Of a stretch of 64,000 bases of DNA, positions 38,529 through 49,128 are shown piece after piece. The notes beneath the pieces are model-generated. The model worked only from the letters and a program-made list of their open reading frames with translations, was not told the DNA's origin and searched no databases. The first letter of the stretch is position 1, and each line of letters opens with the position of its first letter. The stretch comes from Halocaridina rubra. Its lineage: Eukaryota > Arthropoda > Malacostraca > Decapoda > Atyidae. Made by a program: the position numbers and the translations under genes. The stretch spans positions 72,501 to 136,500 of the forward strand of contig JAXCGZ010017030.1 of assembly GCA_037179515.1 (NCBI GenBank), in the 5' to 3' direction.

Positions 38529-41354
38529 ATGGAGCAGCATAAGAAGGCTAAGGCAGCAGCAGATGGGTGGTTAACTAGAGTTAGCAAGAAAATAGATAGT
38601 TTACTAGCCAGGGATCCACCACCTACCTCTAGTGAGTTAGTAGAAGCCCTAGATGAATTTGATAAAAGACTTATGAAACTAGAAGAAGTGCAAAATCAAA
38701 TTGAGTTAGAAATAGATTCTGATCAATTAGACAGTTATCTAGACCAGGCAGATGCAGCTAGACAGAAGGCTAGGCATACCAGGTTGCAGTGTGCCAATAG
38801 ACTTAAAGAAATTTCAGTATGTGATAATGACAATGATTCTACAGTTTCTGGAACGTCCTCAGTTCATGCAAAACTTCCTAAATTAGAATTACCTAGATTT
38901 AATGGTGAAATTACCCAGTGGCAGAGTTTCTGGGATCAATTTTCCTCCCATATAGATGATACAGATCTGCCTACTATTAGCAAGTTAACATATTTGTTGT
39001 CATTGTTAGACGGTCCTGCTAAGGATGTGGTGGAAGGAGTACCACACACTAGTGCCAGCTATAAGACAGTCGTCGATCTACTTAAGGAGAGATTTGGAAA
39101 ACCTGAATGCATTATTCATGCACATGTTCAGGCTCTTCTTTCTCTGCAAGTACCAACAGAGCAAGGTAAGAATTATATTACCCAATTGTGGAGACTTCGT
39201 GATGAGGTGATGAAGCATACAAGAAGTTTGGATGCCCTAGGTATTACAGGCAAGCAATGTGAAGTTCTCTTGGCTCCCATAATTGTGCATAGGTTTCCAA
39301 CTGAGTTGAGATTACTGTGGTCAAGAAATTGTGGTGGGCATGAAAGTGATCTTGATTGGTTGTTAAAATGGCTCAAAAAGGAAATTGAAGTTCTTGAAAG
39401 AAGTGAAATGTATAAGAGCCATACCCCAGCTCCTAGGCCTAATGCTAAGAATGAGGAGAAAAAGAAAGTTTTTAGTAAAGAAAATAAAGAAAAGTTGTTC
39501 ACAGCCTCTGCATTACATGCAATTTCTCCAACAGAAAACTTAAGTTGTGTTTTTTGTGATAAGAAAAATCATATATCTGAAAGATGTTTTAAATTCTTAG
39601 CATTGGATGGTCAACAGAGGTTTGATAAAATGAAAGAATTAGGTATTTGTTTTAAATGCTTCAATAGTGGCCATATTTCTAGAAAGTGTAAGGTCAAATG
39701 TGCCAAGTGTAATGGTAATCATAATGTGACCATGTGTGGCATTAAGTTGAATGAACCAGTAGTCCCCCAAGCAAATACACTGGTAGCAAATGATAACCCA
39801 AGTGGGCCCTCTGCAATTGCAATGTTGTCAGGTCACTATAGTAATAGGACTGTGTTACAAACAGCTAAGGTAAAGGTAGTAAATAACAAGGGGGACATTA
39901 TCACTGCTAAGCTGCTCTTTGACAGTGGCTGTGATCGTACCTATGTTAGCAATAAATGTGTAAATAAATGCAAACCTGATTGGGTCACCAGAACTGAAGC
40001 CCCTCATAGTAGTTTTGGTGGCCATGCCTCTAGTAGGGATATACAAAGTAATGAATACAAATTGCAGGTTTTAGATGATAAAGGTAAAATTGTTTCCATT
40101 TTTGCTACAGGTATTCCAAAGATTTGTCACCCACTAGTAAGACCAGTAGTACCAACCCATATTCTAGATGCTTTCCGTCATTTAAATTTAGCAGATGATT
40201 TTAATGATACTTCTCCTTTAGAATTAGATATTCTTATTGGTTTGGATTACTACTGGAGCCTCATAACCCCAAAGGATGCTGAGCAGGTAGGAGAAACTGT
40301 TGCCATGAAATCTGTATTTGGTTGGGTTTTGTCTGGAAATATTGGAAAATGCTTAATTTCAGGTATGTCTTCAACATCTGATTTTATGTCTCCCTCTTCC
40401 CAGCTCTTATGTATATCTGAGGTATCTGATACTGATGTTTCAAAATTTTGGGATCTGGAAATTGTTGGAATTACTAGTAAAGAATATAAAGAGGATATTG
40501 GAGATAAAGTTGTTAAAGAATTTAAGGATAAAATAAAGTTTGTAAATGGCAGGTATGAAGTTCAGTTACCTTGGAAGGATAACAGTGTTAAAGACTTATT
40601 GATGAGTAATGAATATCAAGCTATGAAAAGATTAAATAGGCTTTTAGTTAAATTAGATAAGGATAAAAACTTAGAGGCTGAGTATATGAAGGTTTTTGAT
40701 GAGTATGAGTCTCTGGGAATAATTGAAGAGGTCCCCTTAGGGGAGGTATTGCCACCTGGACCCAATTATTACATGCCCCACAGGCTTGTTGTTAGATTAA
40801 ATAATAGTAGTACAAAGGTACGTCCAGTTTTTGATGCCTCCGCTAAGGGACCATATGGAATCTCCCTAAATGACTGCATGTTAACAGGTCCCTCACTTAA
40901 TCCAGATTTGGTGGAGATACTGATTAGATTTAGGCGTTGGCCATATGTGGTCACTGCTGATATTACTAAGGCTTTTTTACAGATACGTGTAAGCTGTCAA
41001 GATAAGAATGTCCATAGAATTTTTATGCCAGGTAAAAATGGAGTAAGACATATGAGATTTAATAGAGTTGTTTTTGGAAACACCTCTAGTCCCTTTATAC
41101 TAAATGCTACTGTTAAGTGTCATTTAAGTAAATATTCTGATTCTGAAGTTATTCAAGATTTAAAAAGAGATATGTATGTAGATAATTGGTTCAGTGGAGC
41201 TGATAGCATAGAAGAGGTAGCAAGTAAGTATAGCACAGCATATGATATTATGGTTCAAGCTAACATGTCTCTTGAAAAACCTTCATCTAATAGTGTAATG
41301 ATAGCTTCCAAGTTTAGTGATAAGATACAAATCCTAAGGGATGATGTCATTTAA
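38529..41354 (+). CDS. BEL-1 gag-protease-RT polyprotein (941 aa, ends at an in-frame stop)
   Basis: The longest coding region in the window; the start ATG at 38529 lies 88 bases after the 5' LTR. Residues 115-145 give the BEL gag block KLPKLELPRFNGEITQWQSF. Zinc-knuckle cysteines are at 340-353 (CVFCDKKNHISERC) and 375-405 (CFKCFNSGHISRKC, CAKCNGNHNVTMC). The protease active site LLFDSGCDRTYVS is near 462. The RT has RPVFDASAKGPYG near 764, TADITKAFLQIRV near 810 (first catalytic Asp), VFGNTSSPF near 850 and MYVDNWFSGAD near 882, where the last residue of YxDD is Asn. A TAA stop at 41352 ends the frame, but the same frame continues as BEL pol to 41732, so the stop is probably a recent nonsense mutation. 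Gag assembles particles and the RT copies element RNA in the cytoplasm. Confidence 0.92.
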   Translation: MEQHKKAKAAADGWLTRVSKKIDSLLARDPPPTSSELVEALDEFDKRLMKLEEVQNQIELEIDSDQLDSYLDQADAARQKARHTRLQCANRLKEISVCDNDNDSTVSGTSSVHAKLPKLELPRFNGEITQWQSFWDQFSSHIDDTDLPTISKLTYLLSLLDGPAKDVVEGVPHTSASYKTVVDLLKERFGKPECIIHAHVQALLSLQVPTEQGKNYITQLWRLRDEVMKHTRSLDALGITGKQCEVLLAPIIVHRFPTELRLLWSRNCGGHESDLDWLLKWLKKEIEVLERSEMYKSHTPAPRPNAKNEEKKKVFSKENKEKLFTASALHAISPTENLSCVFCDKKNHISERCFKFLALDGQQRFDKMKELGICFKCFNSGHISRKCKVKCAKCNGNHNVTMCGIKLNEPVVPQANTLVANDNPSGPSAIAMLSGHYSNRTVLQTAKVKVVNNKGDIITAKLLFDSGCDRTYVSNKCVNKCKPDWVTRTEAPHSSFGGHASSRDIQSNEYKLQVLDDKGKIVSIFATGIPKICHPLVRPVVPTHILDAFRHLNLADDFNDTSPLELDILIGLDYYWSLITPKDAEQVGETVAMKSVFGWVLSGNIGKCLISGMSSTSDFMSPSSQLLCISEVSDTDVSKFWDLEIVGITSKEYKEDIGDKVVKEFKDKIKFVNGRYEVQLPWKDNSVKDLLMSNEYQAMKRLNRLLVKLDKDKNLEAEYMKVFDEYESLGIIEEVPLGEVLPPGPNYYMPHRLVVRLNNSSTKVRPVFDASAKGPYGISLNDCMLTGPSLNPDLVEILIRFRRWPYVVTADITKAFLQIRVSCQDKNVHRIFMPGKNGVRHMRFNRVVFGNTSSPFILNATVKCHLSKYSDSEVIQDLKRDMYVDNWFSGADSIEEVASKYSTAYDIMVQANMSLEKPSSNSVMIASKFSDKIQILRDDVI

Positions 41355-42570
41355 AAATGGTATAATCACACTGATACATTTTCATATTGTGGTCTTAATT
41401 ATGATTCTCATTTTGAAGTTTCATATACTAAAAGAACAGTTCTGAGTTTAATAGCTAAGGTGTTTGATCCTTGTGGATTTATCAGTCCATTTATCATGTA
41501 TGCCAAGATTTTATTTCAGGATATTTGGAAATTGGGTGTATCTTGGGATGATAAATTGCCAGAAGATTTGGAAGTTAAATTTAAGAAATGGGTAGATAGT
41601 ACCAACTACCTAAGCTCACCAGCTATAAATAGGTGTTATTTTACCAATGTACCTTGGAAGAGTATTGAACATATAGAGATTCATGGATATGGAGATGCCT
41701 CTGAAAAGGGTTTGGGGGCATGCGTATACTAAATTGGAGCTAATGGGAGCATTACTTTGTGCTAGATTAGTAATATTTGTTGAAAATGCTCTAGATTTTA
41801 AGATCAAACCTAAAATTGCATGTTGGACAGATTCCACTATTACTTTAGGGTGGATAAAGAGTAATTCAGTGATAAAGGATGTGTATGTTAATAACAGAGT
41901 AAGAGAGATTCAGCAGTTGACACCTCCCAGTCACTGGTACCACTGTAATGGATTAGATAATCCAGCTGATTTGATGACCAGAGGTCTATTAGCAGAAAAA
42001 CTAGTAAACAATAACTTCTGGTTTAATGGTCCTAGTAATCTATCAGATCCCAATTTCAGCATTCAAGATAGTGATAACAATAGTGCTGTTAATGAGACTG
42101 TGGATCATAAACTTGAAGAAGATAACTTAGCATGTTTAACTGTTCAGACTGTAACTCCCATGTTTGATGTTGAAATATATAATAATCTTTATAAGTTATT
42201 GAGAATTGTTGCATATGTTTTAAGGTTTATAAGCAATTGTAGAGCTAAAAGGTTAGGTTTTGGTGTGATTATAAATGCATATCCTGGAAGAGATGGTTTG
42301 ATTCGTAGTGTTGATGTTAAAACTAGAAAAGTTGTTTTTAATAGATCAATACAAAGACTACATGATTTGGAGATGAATTCTCACTTAAACTTTGTTTTAG
42401 AGAACCATTCTGAACAAGTTCCTGATCAAGTAATTGATATTCCTGATGTAGATACTGATGTAGATATTAATGAGTTGTCAGAGCAGAATTCTAATCAAAT
42501 TGTTACTGATGACAATGTGTACTCAAGGAGAGAACGTTTAATTAAAAGGCCTTCTAAGTTAGATTTATGA
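41355..42570 (+). pseudogene. BEL-1 pol remainder: RT thumb, RNase H, C-terminal block; integrase deleted
   Basis: 41355-41732 is in frame with the upstream ORF: YTKRTVLSLIAKVFDPCGFI, then the RNase H start IEIHGYGDASEKGLGACVY. Right after GACVY the frame jumps to TKLELMGALLCARLVIFVEN (41729 on), so about 40 codons of RNase H are missing by a frame-changing deletion. RNase H then continues with IACWTDSTITLGWIKSN and LDNPADLMTRGLL. After VAYVLRFISNC (near 42240) the sequence passes without break into RLGFGVIINAYPGRDGLIR, the C-terminal block that normally follows integrase, ending RPSKLDL. The integrase zinc-binding domain and DDE core are wholly absent. Confidence 0.88.
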
Positions 42571-42819
42571 AGTATTTATTTAATTCAAAATAGTAATGTT
42601 CTTGAATTGAGTATCTTTATTTAATATAATATAGTGTGTACTAATTGTGTTTCTTTCAGTTGGTTTATTAAGTATATGATCAGAATCTCCCCCTCCTTTT
42701 TTTTATCTTTGGTTATTTAGTAGTAAACTTATATTGGAATATGTTTGTAATATACTGTACTCTGAAATGTATGAAACTTGTGAAGATAAGGTACGTTTCA
42801 TCCCTTATGGTGGGGAGTA

Positions 42820-43218
42820 TGTCAAATATAGTATTTATAATCATGCAAAGTTATTTATTTTAGTTTAGTTACGCCTCATTTAAGCATCAGCTGGCATCCA
42901 TTTTCTTTAGTTTGCAGGCCTTTAAATGTTCCTAAATTATTTCACATATAATTTTTTGCACTTTATTCATAGTAATAATTTATTAAGTAATTATTTATAC
43001 TTTAGTAGTTAATTAGGAAAATTATGAAAATAATATTTATGATTTACTGATGTAAAAGAAAGACTGTTTTTGTTAAATGTTAGAATGCTTTATTTTGTTT
43101 ATAAGATTGTATTGTTTTACGAAGAATATAGAGATGAAGAAAAAGGCTGCTGTTTGTTTAAAAACCCTTGCCTTCTAAATTTATGTGTTTGCTATTAAGT
43201 GAATATCAGTAATTGATA
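42820..43218 (+). repeat. BEL-1 3' LTR
   Basis: 399 bp matching the 5' LTR with about seven substitutions and no indel. Preceded by a G-rich purine tract (GGTGGGGAG) and followed by ACAGT. 42571-42819 is 3' UTR with no open frame. Confidence 0.94.
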
Positions 43219-43223
43219 ACAGT

Positions 43224-44439
43224 GACTCAGGAAGAATGTAAACCATATGTGGCAGTATGGTCTGAACTTAGTGCAGAACAGGATTGCATATTACATGGGG
43301 CCAGAGTTGTTGTTCCTATGCAGCTTATGGAACAGATACTCACTAATCTACTTGAGGATCACCAGGACATTGTAAGATCTAAAGAAATAGCTAGAAGTTA
43401 CATGTGGTGGCCGGGAATGGACTAGGACATTGAAATGTCTGTTCAGAAATGTACGACTTGTTCCATCAATCAAAATAATCCCAAACCAACATCTTTGCAC
43501 CCCTGGGACTATCCTAGACATGTTTGGCAAAGGTTACACATTGATTTTGCTGGCCTATTTCTTGGATATTCTTACTTAATTGTTGTCGAAGCTTATAGTA
43601 AATGGCCAGAGATCATTAAAAATGCAGTATGCAGTCAACTACCTCACTTTGCACTATCAGGGCACTAATGCCGCATTTTGCAACCCATGGTTTGCCAAAG
43701 CACATAGTATCTGATAATGATCCTCAGTTTTCTTCTAAAAATTTCAAAGATTTTTTAGATATAAATAGTATTCAACACACCTTTTCTGCACCGTATAATG
43801 GGGAGGCAGAAAGATTTGTCCAGACATTTAAGCATAATATGAAATGTCAACAAGCCTCGCATGCTACTGTTCCTACTAGCATAAGTAAATTACTCTTAAG
43901 TTATCAAACTACTCCATATGCAACTCCGGGTATGGCACCATCAGTTTTGTTGATGAGGAGGAGGATTAGGACTAACTTAGATCTAATGCTGGCAGATTTT
44001 CTTAGTGATCAGCAGAACAAAGCCTGGACACAATTACAACACCAAAAGGAGATACAGCACATTCAACCTTCATCTCCAGTACTTTTACGATCGTACACAA
44101 CACCAGACAAGTGGATATCTGGGGAAATTACACATATAGTTGGGAATATGCATTATGATGTTGAAGTATATGGGAATGTAATGAAGAGACACACTGATCG
44201 GCTAAAACCTTCTTGGTGTGACAATAGGCACCACCTCTCAGCAGAGCAGTCTGATACTGAACAAACTCTTCATCCCAGAAATGCAGTGGAACCAGCCATG
44301 AACACAGAGGTTTCATTCTCAGCAGATGCATTAACAGTGCCTTTACCCCAGAGGCCGGTTGCATGCAGGATACATCTTGATAGGGCAACCAGGGGAATAG
44401 CTCCTAAGAAATTAGATTTGTAACCTTGCATGATATTAT
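43224..44439 (+). pseudogene. Gypsy-B integrase, resumed after BEL-1
   Basis: Continues Gypsy-B directly after the ACAGT duplication. 43213-43425: EECKPYVAVWSELSAEQDCI and YMWWPGMD, then a stop (TAG at 43423) where Gypsy-A has MNKD. 43435-43668: CTTCS zinc pair and HIDFAGLFLGYSYLIVVEAY. 43629-44423 (264 residues after a frame change): HIVSDNDPQFSSKNF (second catalytic Asp), YNGEAERFVQTFKHNMKCQQ (catalytic Glu), the C-terminal DKWISGEITHIVG and VMKRHTDRLKPSWCD, ending KLDL at 44420. A retained integrase C-terminal half but overall broken. The 44424-44439 tail is cut by BEL-2. Confidence 0.87.
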
Positions 44440-45073
<634 letters not shown>

Positions 45074-45459
45074 TGGTTTGCGTAAAGCCTAGAGGGAGAT
45101 GATGAAGACCAGATGCTGAGGAGACGACCGCTACATCACAGTGGAGAGACTACGGCGACAAAGTAATCACCTTAAATGAGTCAGAGTGATGAGCGACCGT
45201 GAACAAAATATACTGGGACGAGCAAATGAAAGAACATCAGAGCGAGGATCGAAAATAGACGCAAAAGTCTATGGAGTGAAACACAAAATATCAGCCTCCC
45301 CCAAAATAAAATTCACATAATGCATTTCAGCGGCTAATAGAGAGATGAGTCTCAGCCCAGGTAAGGCATAATTTAAGAATTGTGATAGACAGAGGATCAC
45401 ATGAGAGCTGGTGTATGGAGGAACAGACGAATACGGCATTGTAGAGTGTGTGCCGGTGG

Positions 45460-46066
45460 CAACAAAGATGAATAATAAAGGTTGAAACATAGTGATAACT
45501 GATTGAATATTGTTGTGAGTTGTGCTGAAGGTCTCAGCAGACCTAAAAATTAATTATTGCAACGGGGGGAGTGCTTACACCTAGAGGGAGAGTGAAGGAC
45601 AGATTGAAGAGCATTAAAGGTATAAGCAACGGCTCATGAAGCCAAGTAATTAGCTGGATTTGAGTGATGTTAAAGGTATAAGCAACGGCTCATGATGCCA
45701 AGTAATTAGCTGGATTTGAGTAATGTACAATAGCACTAAGGAAATTGTCAGGTTATTATGGGATATATTTCAACAAAGGTGAATAATAAAGGTGAACATA
45801 GTGATTACTGATTGAATATTGTTGTGAGTTGTGTTGAAGGTCTCAGCAGACCTAAAAATTAATTATTGCAATGGGGGGAGTGCTTACACCTAGAGGGAGA
45901 ATGAAGGAGAGATTGAAGAGCATTAAAGGTATAAGCAATGGCTCATGAAGCCAAGTAATTAGCTGGATTTGAGAAATGTTAAAGGTATAAGCAATGGCTC
46001 ATGAAGCCAAATAATTAGCTGGATTTGAGTAATGTACAATAGTAGTAAGGAAATTGTCAGGTTATT
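45460..46066 (+). repeat. BEL-2 leader: ~310-bp direct repeat, each copy with a nested ~50-bp tandem repeat
   Basis: The block starting AACAAAG(A/G)TGAATAATAAAG occurs at 45461 and again at about 45772, with GGTCTCAGCAGACCTAAAAA and GGGGGGAGTGCTTACACC in each. Inside each copy a roughly 52-bp segment (AAAGGTATAAGCAA(C/T)GGCTCA on to GGATTTGAG) is itself repeated twice. No open frame crosses the region. 45074-45460 before it is plain leader without a recognised feature. Confidence 0.88.
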
Positions 46067-46227
46067 ACATAATTTGTATATTGTAAAGGTTGATGCAGTT
46101 AGGAGATATTTATCTTAACAGTAGAATTGAGACAAATTAGTAGGGCTCATATTCATGTACTTGCAATGTCTGTTCTAAATGCTATAGGTTACTAGGTGCA
46201 TGACGTGTTGGCTACAGTAGTATGAAT

Positions 46228-47830
46228 GGAGGAGGTTGTCCCTCCGCAATGTGGGAGCGGAGTTCAGGTATCCCTCCGCAGTGCTACAATGGTAAGTAAG
46301 ATACATTGGTAGAAACGGAGGAGGTTTCCCTCTGCAACGTGGGAGTGGAGTTCAGGTGTCCCTCCGCAGTGCTACAGTGGTAAGTAAGATACAGTAGTTT
46401 GAACGGAGGACGTTGTCCCTCCGCAATGTGAGAGCAGAATTCAGGTGTCCCTCCACAGTGCTACTGTGGTAAGTAAGCTACAGTGGTAGAAACGGAGGAG
46501 GTTTTCCCTCCACAACGTGGGAGCGGAGTTCTGGTGTCCCTCCGCAGTGCTACAGTAGTGTGAACGGAGGAGGTTTTCCCTCTGCAACGTGGGAGCGGAG
46601 TTCAGGTGTCCCTCCGCAGTGCTACTGTGGTAAGTAAGCTACAGTGGTAGAAACGGAGGAGGTTTTCTCTCTGCAATGTGGGAAGTGGCGTTGTGGAAAC
46701 CCTCCACCCTGCTACAGTGGTGTGAACGGAGGAGGTTTTCCCTCCGCAACGTAGGAGCGGAGTTCTGGTGTCCCTCCTCTGTGCTACAGTAATGTGGATG
46801 GAGGAAGTTTTCCCTCCGCAATGTGGGAGCGAAGTTCAGGTGTCCCTCCGCAGTGCTACAGTGGTAAGTAAGCTACAGTGGTAGAAACGGATGAGGTTTT
46901 CCCTCTGCAACGTGGGAAGTGGAGATGTGGAATCCCTCCACACTGCTACAGTGGTGTGAACAGAGGAGGTTTTCCCTCTGCAACGTGGGAGCGGAGTTCT
47001 GGTGTCCTTCCGCAGTGCTACAGTAGTGTGAACGGAGGAGGTTTTCCCTCTGCAGCGTGGGAGCGGAGTTCAATTGTCCCTCCGCAGTGTTACAGTGGTA
47101 ATTAAGCTACAGTGGTATGAACAGAGGAGGTTGTCCCTCCGCAACATGAGAGAAGAGTTAAGGTGTTCCTCTGCAATGCTACAGTGGTCAGTTTGCTACA
47201 GTGGTAAGAACGGAGGAGGTTTTCCCTCAGCAACGTGGGAACTGGAGTTGAGATATCCCTCTGGAGTGTTACAGTGGTAAGTAAACTACAGTGGTATGAA
47301 CGGAGGAGGTTGTCCCTCCGCATCATGAGAGCAGAGTTAAGGTGTTCCTCCGCAATGCTACAGTGGTAAGTTTGCTACAGTGGTAAGAACGGAGGAGGTT
47401 TTCCCTCCGCAATGTGGATACCGGAGTTGGGATATTCCTACGGAATGCTACAGTGGTAACTTACCTACAGTGGTAAGTACGGAGGAGGTTTTCCCTCCAT
47501 GAAGTGGGAAGCAGACATGAGGTATCTCTTCGCAGTGCGACAGTGGTATGAATATAGGAGGTTTTCCTTTTGTAATGTGGGAAGCTGAGTGGAGGTATCC
47601 CTCTGGAATGCCACAGCGGTAAGTTAGCTACAGTCCATACGCCATGCTGCAGTGGTAAGTTAGCTACAGTGGTATGAACGGAGGAGGTTTTCCCTCCGCA
47701 ATGTGGGAATCGGAGTTGGGATATCCCACCGCAGTGCTTCAGTGGTGTGAACGTAGGAAGTTTTTCCATCCGCAATATAGGAAGCGAAGTTGAGGTATCC
47801 CTCTGCAGTGCAGGACCTTTTGACTAACCA
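46228..47830 (+). repeat. BEL-2 leader minisatellite: ~20 hairpin-forming units of 72/89 bp
   Basis: The landmark GGAGGAGGTT(T/G)TCCCTC recurs at 46228, 46317, 46405, 46494, 46566, 46655, 46728, 46800 and onward to about 47690. Spacing is either about 72 or about 89 bp, the longer units carrying an extra 17-bp TAAGTAAGCTACAGTGG-type segment. Each unit holds CCCTCCGCAA, then GGGAGCGGAG, then CCCTCCGCAG, so CTCCGC and GCGGAG can pair within a unit and between units. Most units also include CAGTGGTAAGT, resembling a 5' splice site. It ends where the gag region begins. Confidence 0.9.
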
Positions 47831-47944
47831 AAGCGGAGTTGAAATTACCCTTCCATAATGGTAAAAGCGGAGATAAGGTTATCCATCCACAGCGTCAGCT
47901 TAGTCCGATTGAGGAAAGAGGCAGATCGCTTACCCGAATAAGAT

Positions 47945-49110
47945 ATGGAGGCAAACGATAAGAATAGGAAATTGAATATAGAAAAGGGAAGCCCTAGGAT
48001 GTGGACGACAACTGAAGGCGAGACGCAAGATGCCAAGATAATTATAAGAACAGATATAGAGACACACGTGAATGAACGGCTTGGAGAACTGACAGGCGAG
48101 GCAAAGGAGCCGATGAAGAAGCTACCAACAGCAACAGAAGAAGCCCTGATGATCAGTGTCTTGGAGTCCGCCAAAGAATCCATCAGAGGCATAGCTGAAC
48201 AGATAATGCAGGAGCAGTGGATAATGATGAACGGCTGCTAAGGAAGGAGCGGGTGCACGGAATAGAACTGGTGGAAAAAGGCCCGAGGAGAACAAGGAGT
48301 GATACGAGCACGAGCAAAAGGGGAAAGGCAGACGGTGAAGGGAACCACGAGGGCGAGGATCAACAGGGCAAGAAAGAGCGAGAGAGGGAGAAGCAACAAA
48401 CGGATGCGGTAGCCAGCAGAAACGCTATTCCGGTCTACTCATGGCTAGTGGAACCCACAGGAGCTGCCCAATTGCGAGCAGATCCAGTGATGAACAGACA
48501 AGGGAATGCTCTTTGGCTCGACGGACTGTAAGTGCAGTTGATAGAAGTGTGAGAAGGACTGATACGGGAGGCAAGGAACGATTGCGACTCTGAAATCAGA
48601 GTGATCAAGGATGCAAGGGGTCAATTGCCTGTGAAAATGTCATGTGAGTTAGGAATGATGTCCCAAATGAAAGAGAATAACACAGGAAGCCCCTGTGGAG
48701 CAAAGGATCTCATAAGGTACATCGCAGAGCAGATGGGCAATATCCGAACGTGGGATGTGCTGGCAAGAATTGACACTGGTCGTGGGTCTCCAAGGGAAAC
48801 CAGAGGCAATTGAGATGGACCAGAGTGCGAAAAGGCAAAGGAAAGGGAGACATGGTCTGAACTATGCCAATTGTGTCATGAGAGACAGTTGCTCAAAGCC
48901 TGCTGGACCTTCGCAAGGCTAGGGAGTAAGGAGCGCCTGAGGGTGGCTGCAAAGGTTTGGGTATGCTTCGGGTGCCTAAAGCAGAACACAAAGTCGCCAT
49001 ATGCCAAGAAAGAAAGCCATGTGAAGTACATGAGAGTGACTCGCACGCGACGATCCTGCACATGGATTATGACAGTAGGTCGACAGGGAGGACTAGTGAA
49101 CGAGACAACC
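47945..49110 (+). pseudogene. BEL-2 gag, copy 1
   Basis: 47945-48241 starts MEANDKNRKLNIEKGSPRMW and reads to EQIMQEQW before a frameshift. 48217-48531 continues with ERLLRKERVHGIELVEKGPR and NAIPVYSWLVEPTGAAQLRA. 48601-48813: CELGMMSQMKENNTGSPCGA. 48871-49110: a Cys-rich part (CQLCHERQLL-type, then WVCFGCLKQN) corresponding to the BEL zinc-knuckle zone, read across two frames. Highly charged and likely nucleic-acid binding. Sequence then jumps to RNase H because of the 1259-bp deletion. Confidence 0.75.
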
Positions 49111-49128
49111 AAAGGAACCAGCGACCAT

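Larger units (their letters stand above)
38042..43218 (+). mobile_element. BEL-1: young BEL/Pao LTR retrotransposon without integrase
   Basis: 5177 bp with 399-bp LTRs (38042-38440, 42820-43218) that differ at about seven positions by eye (~98% identity). It is flanked by ACAGT at 38037-38041 and 43219-43223; removing one duplication restores the Gypsy-B sequence TTCCACAGTGACTCAGG. The PBS is at 38444 (TGGTGCCCAGACCCGGG) and the purine tract at about 42809-42817. The gag-pol type (DUF1759-like gag, zinc knuckles, protease, RT, BEL-type RNase H, C-terminal DUF5641-like block) is BEL/Pao. The integrase between RNase H and the C-terminal block is absent, so this is an internally deleted copy that was probably mobilised in trans. 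Confidence 0.93.

Noticed and set aside
46639..47775. Histidine/cysteine-rich repeat proteins across the 46-48 kb array
   Set aside because: Frames change from unit to unit, unit lengths (72, 89) are not all multiples of three, and no codon bias is visible; the array is non-coding leader.
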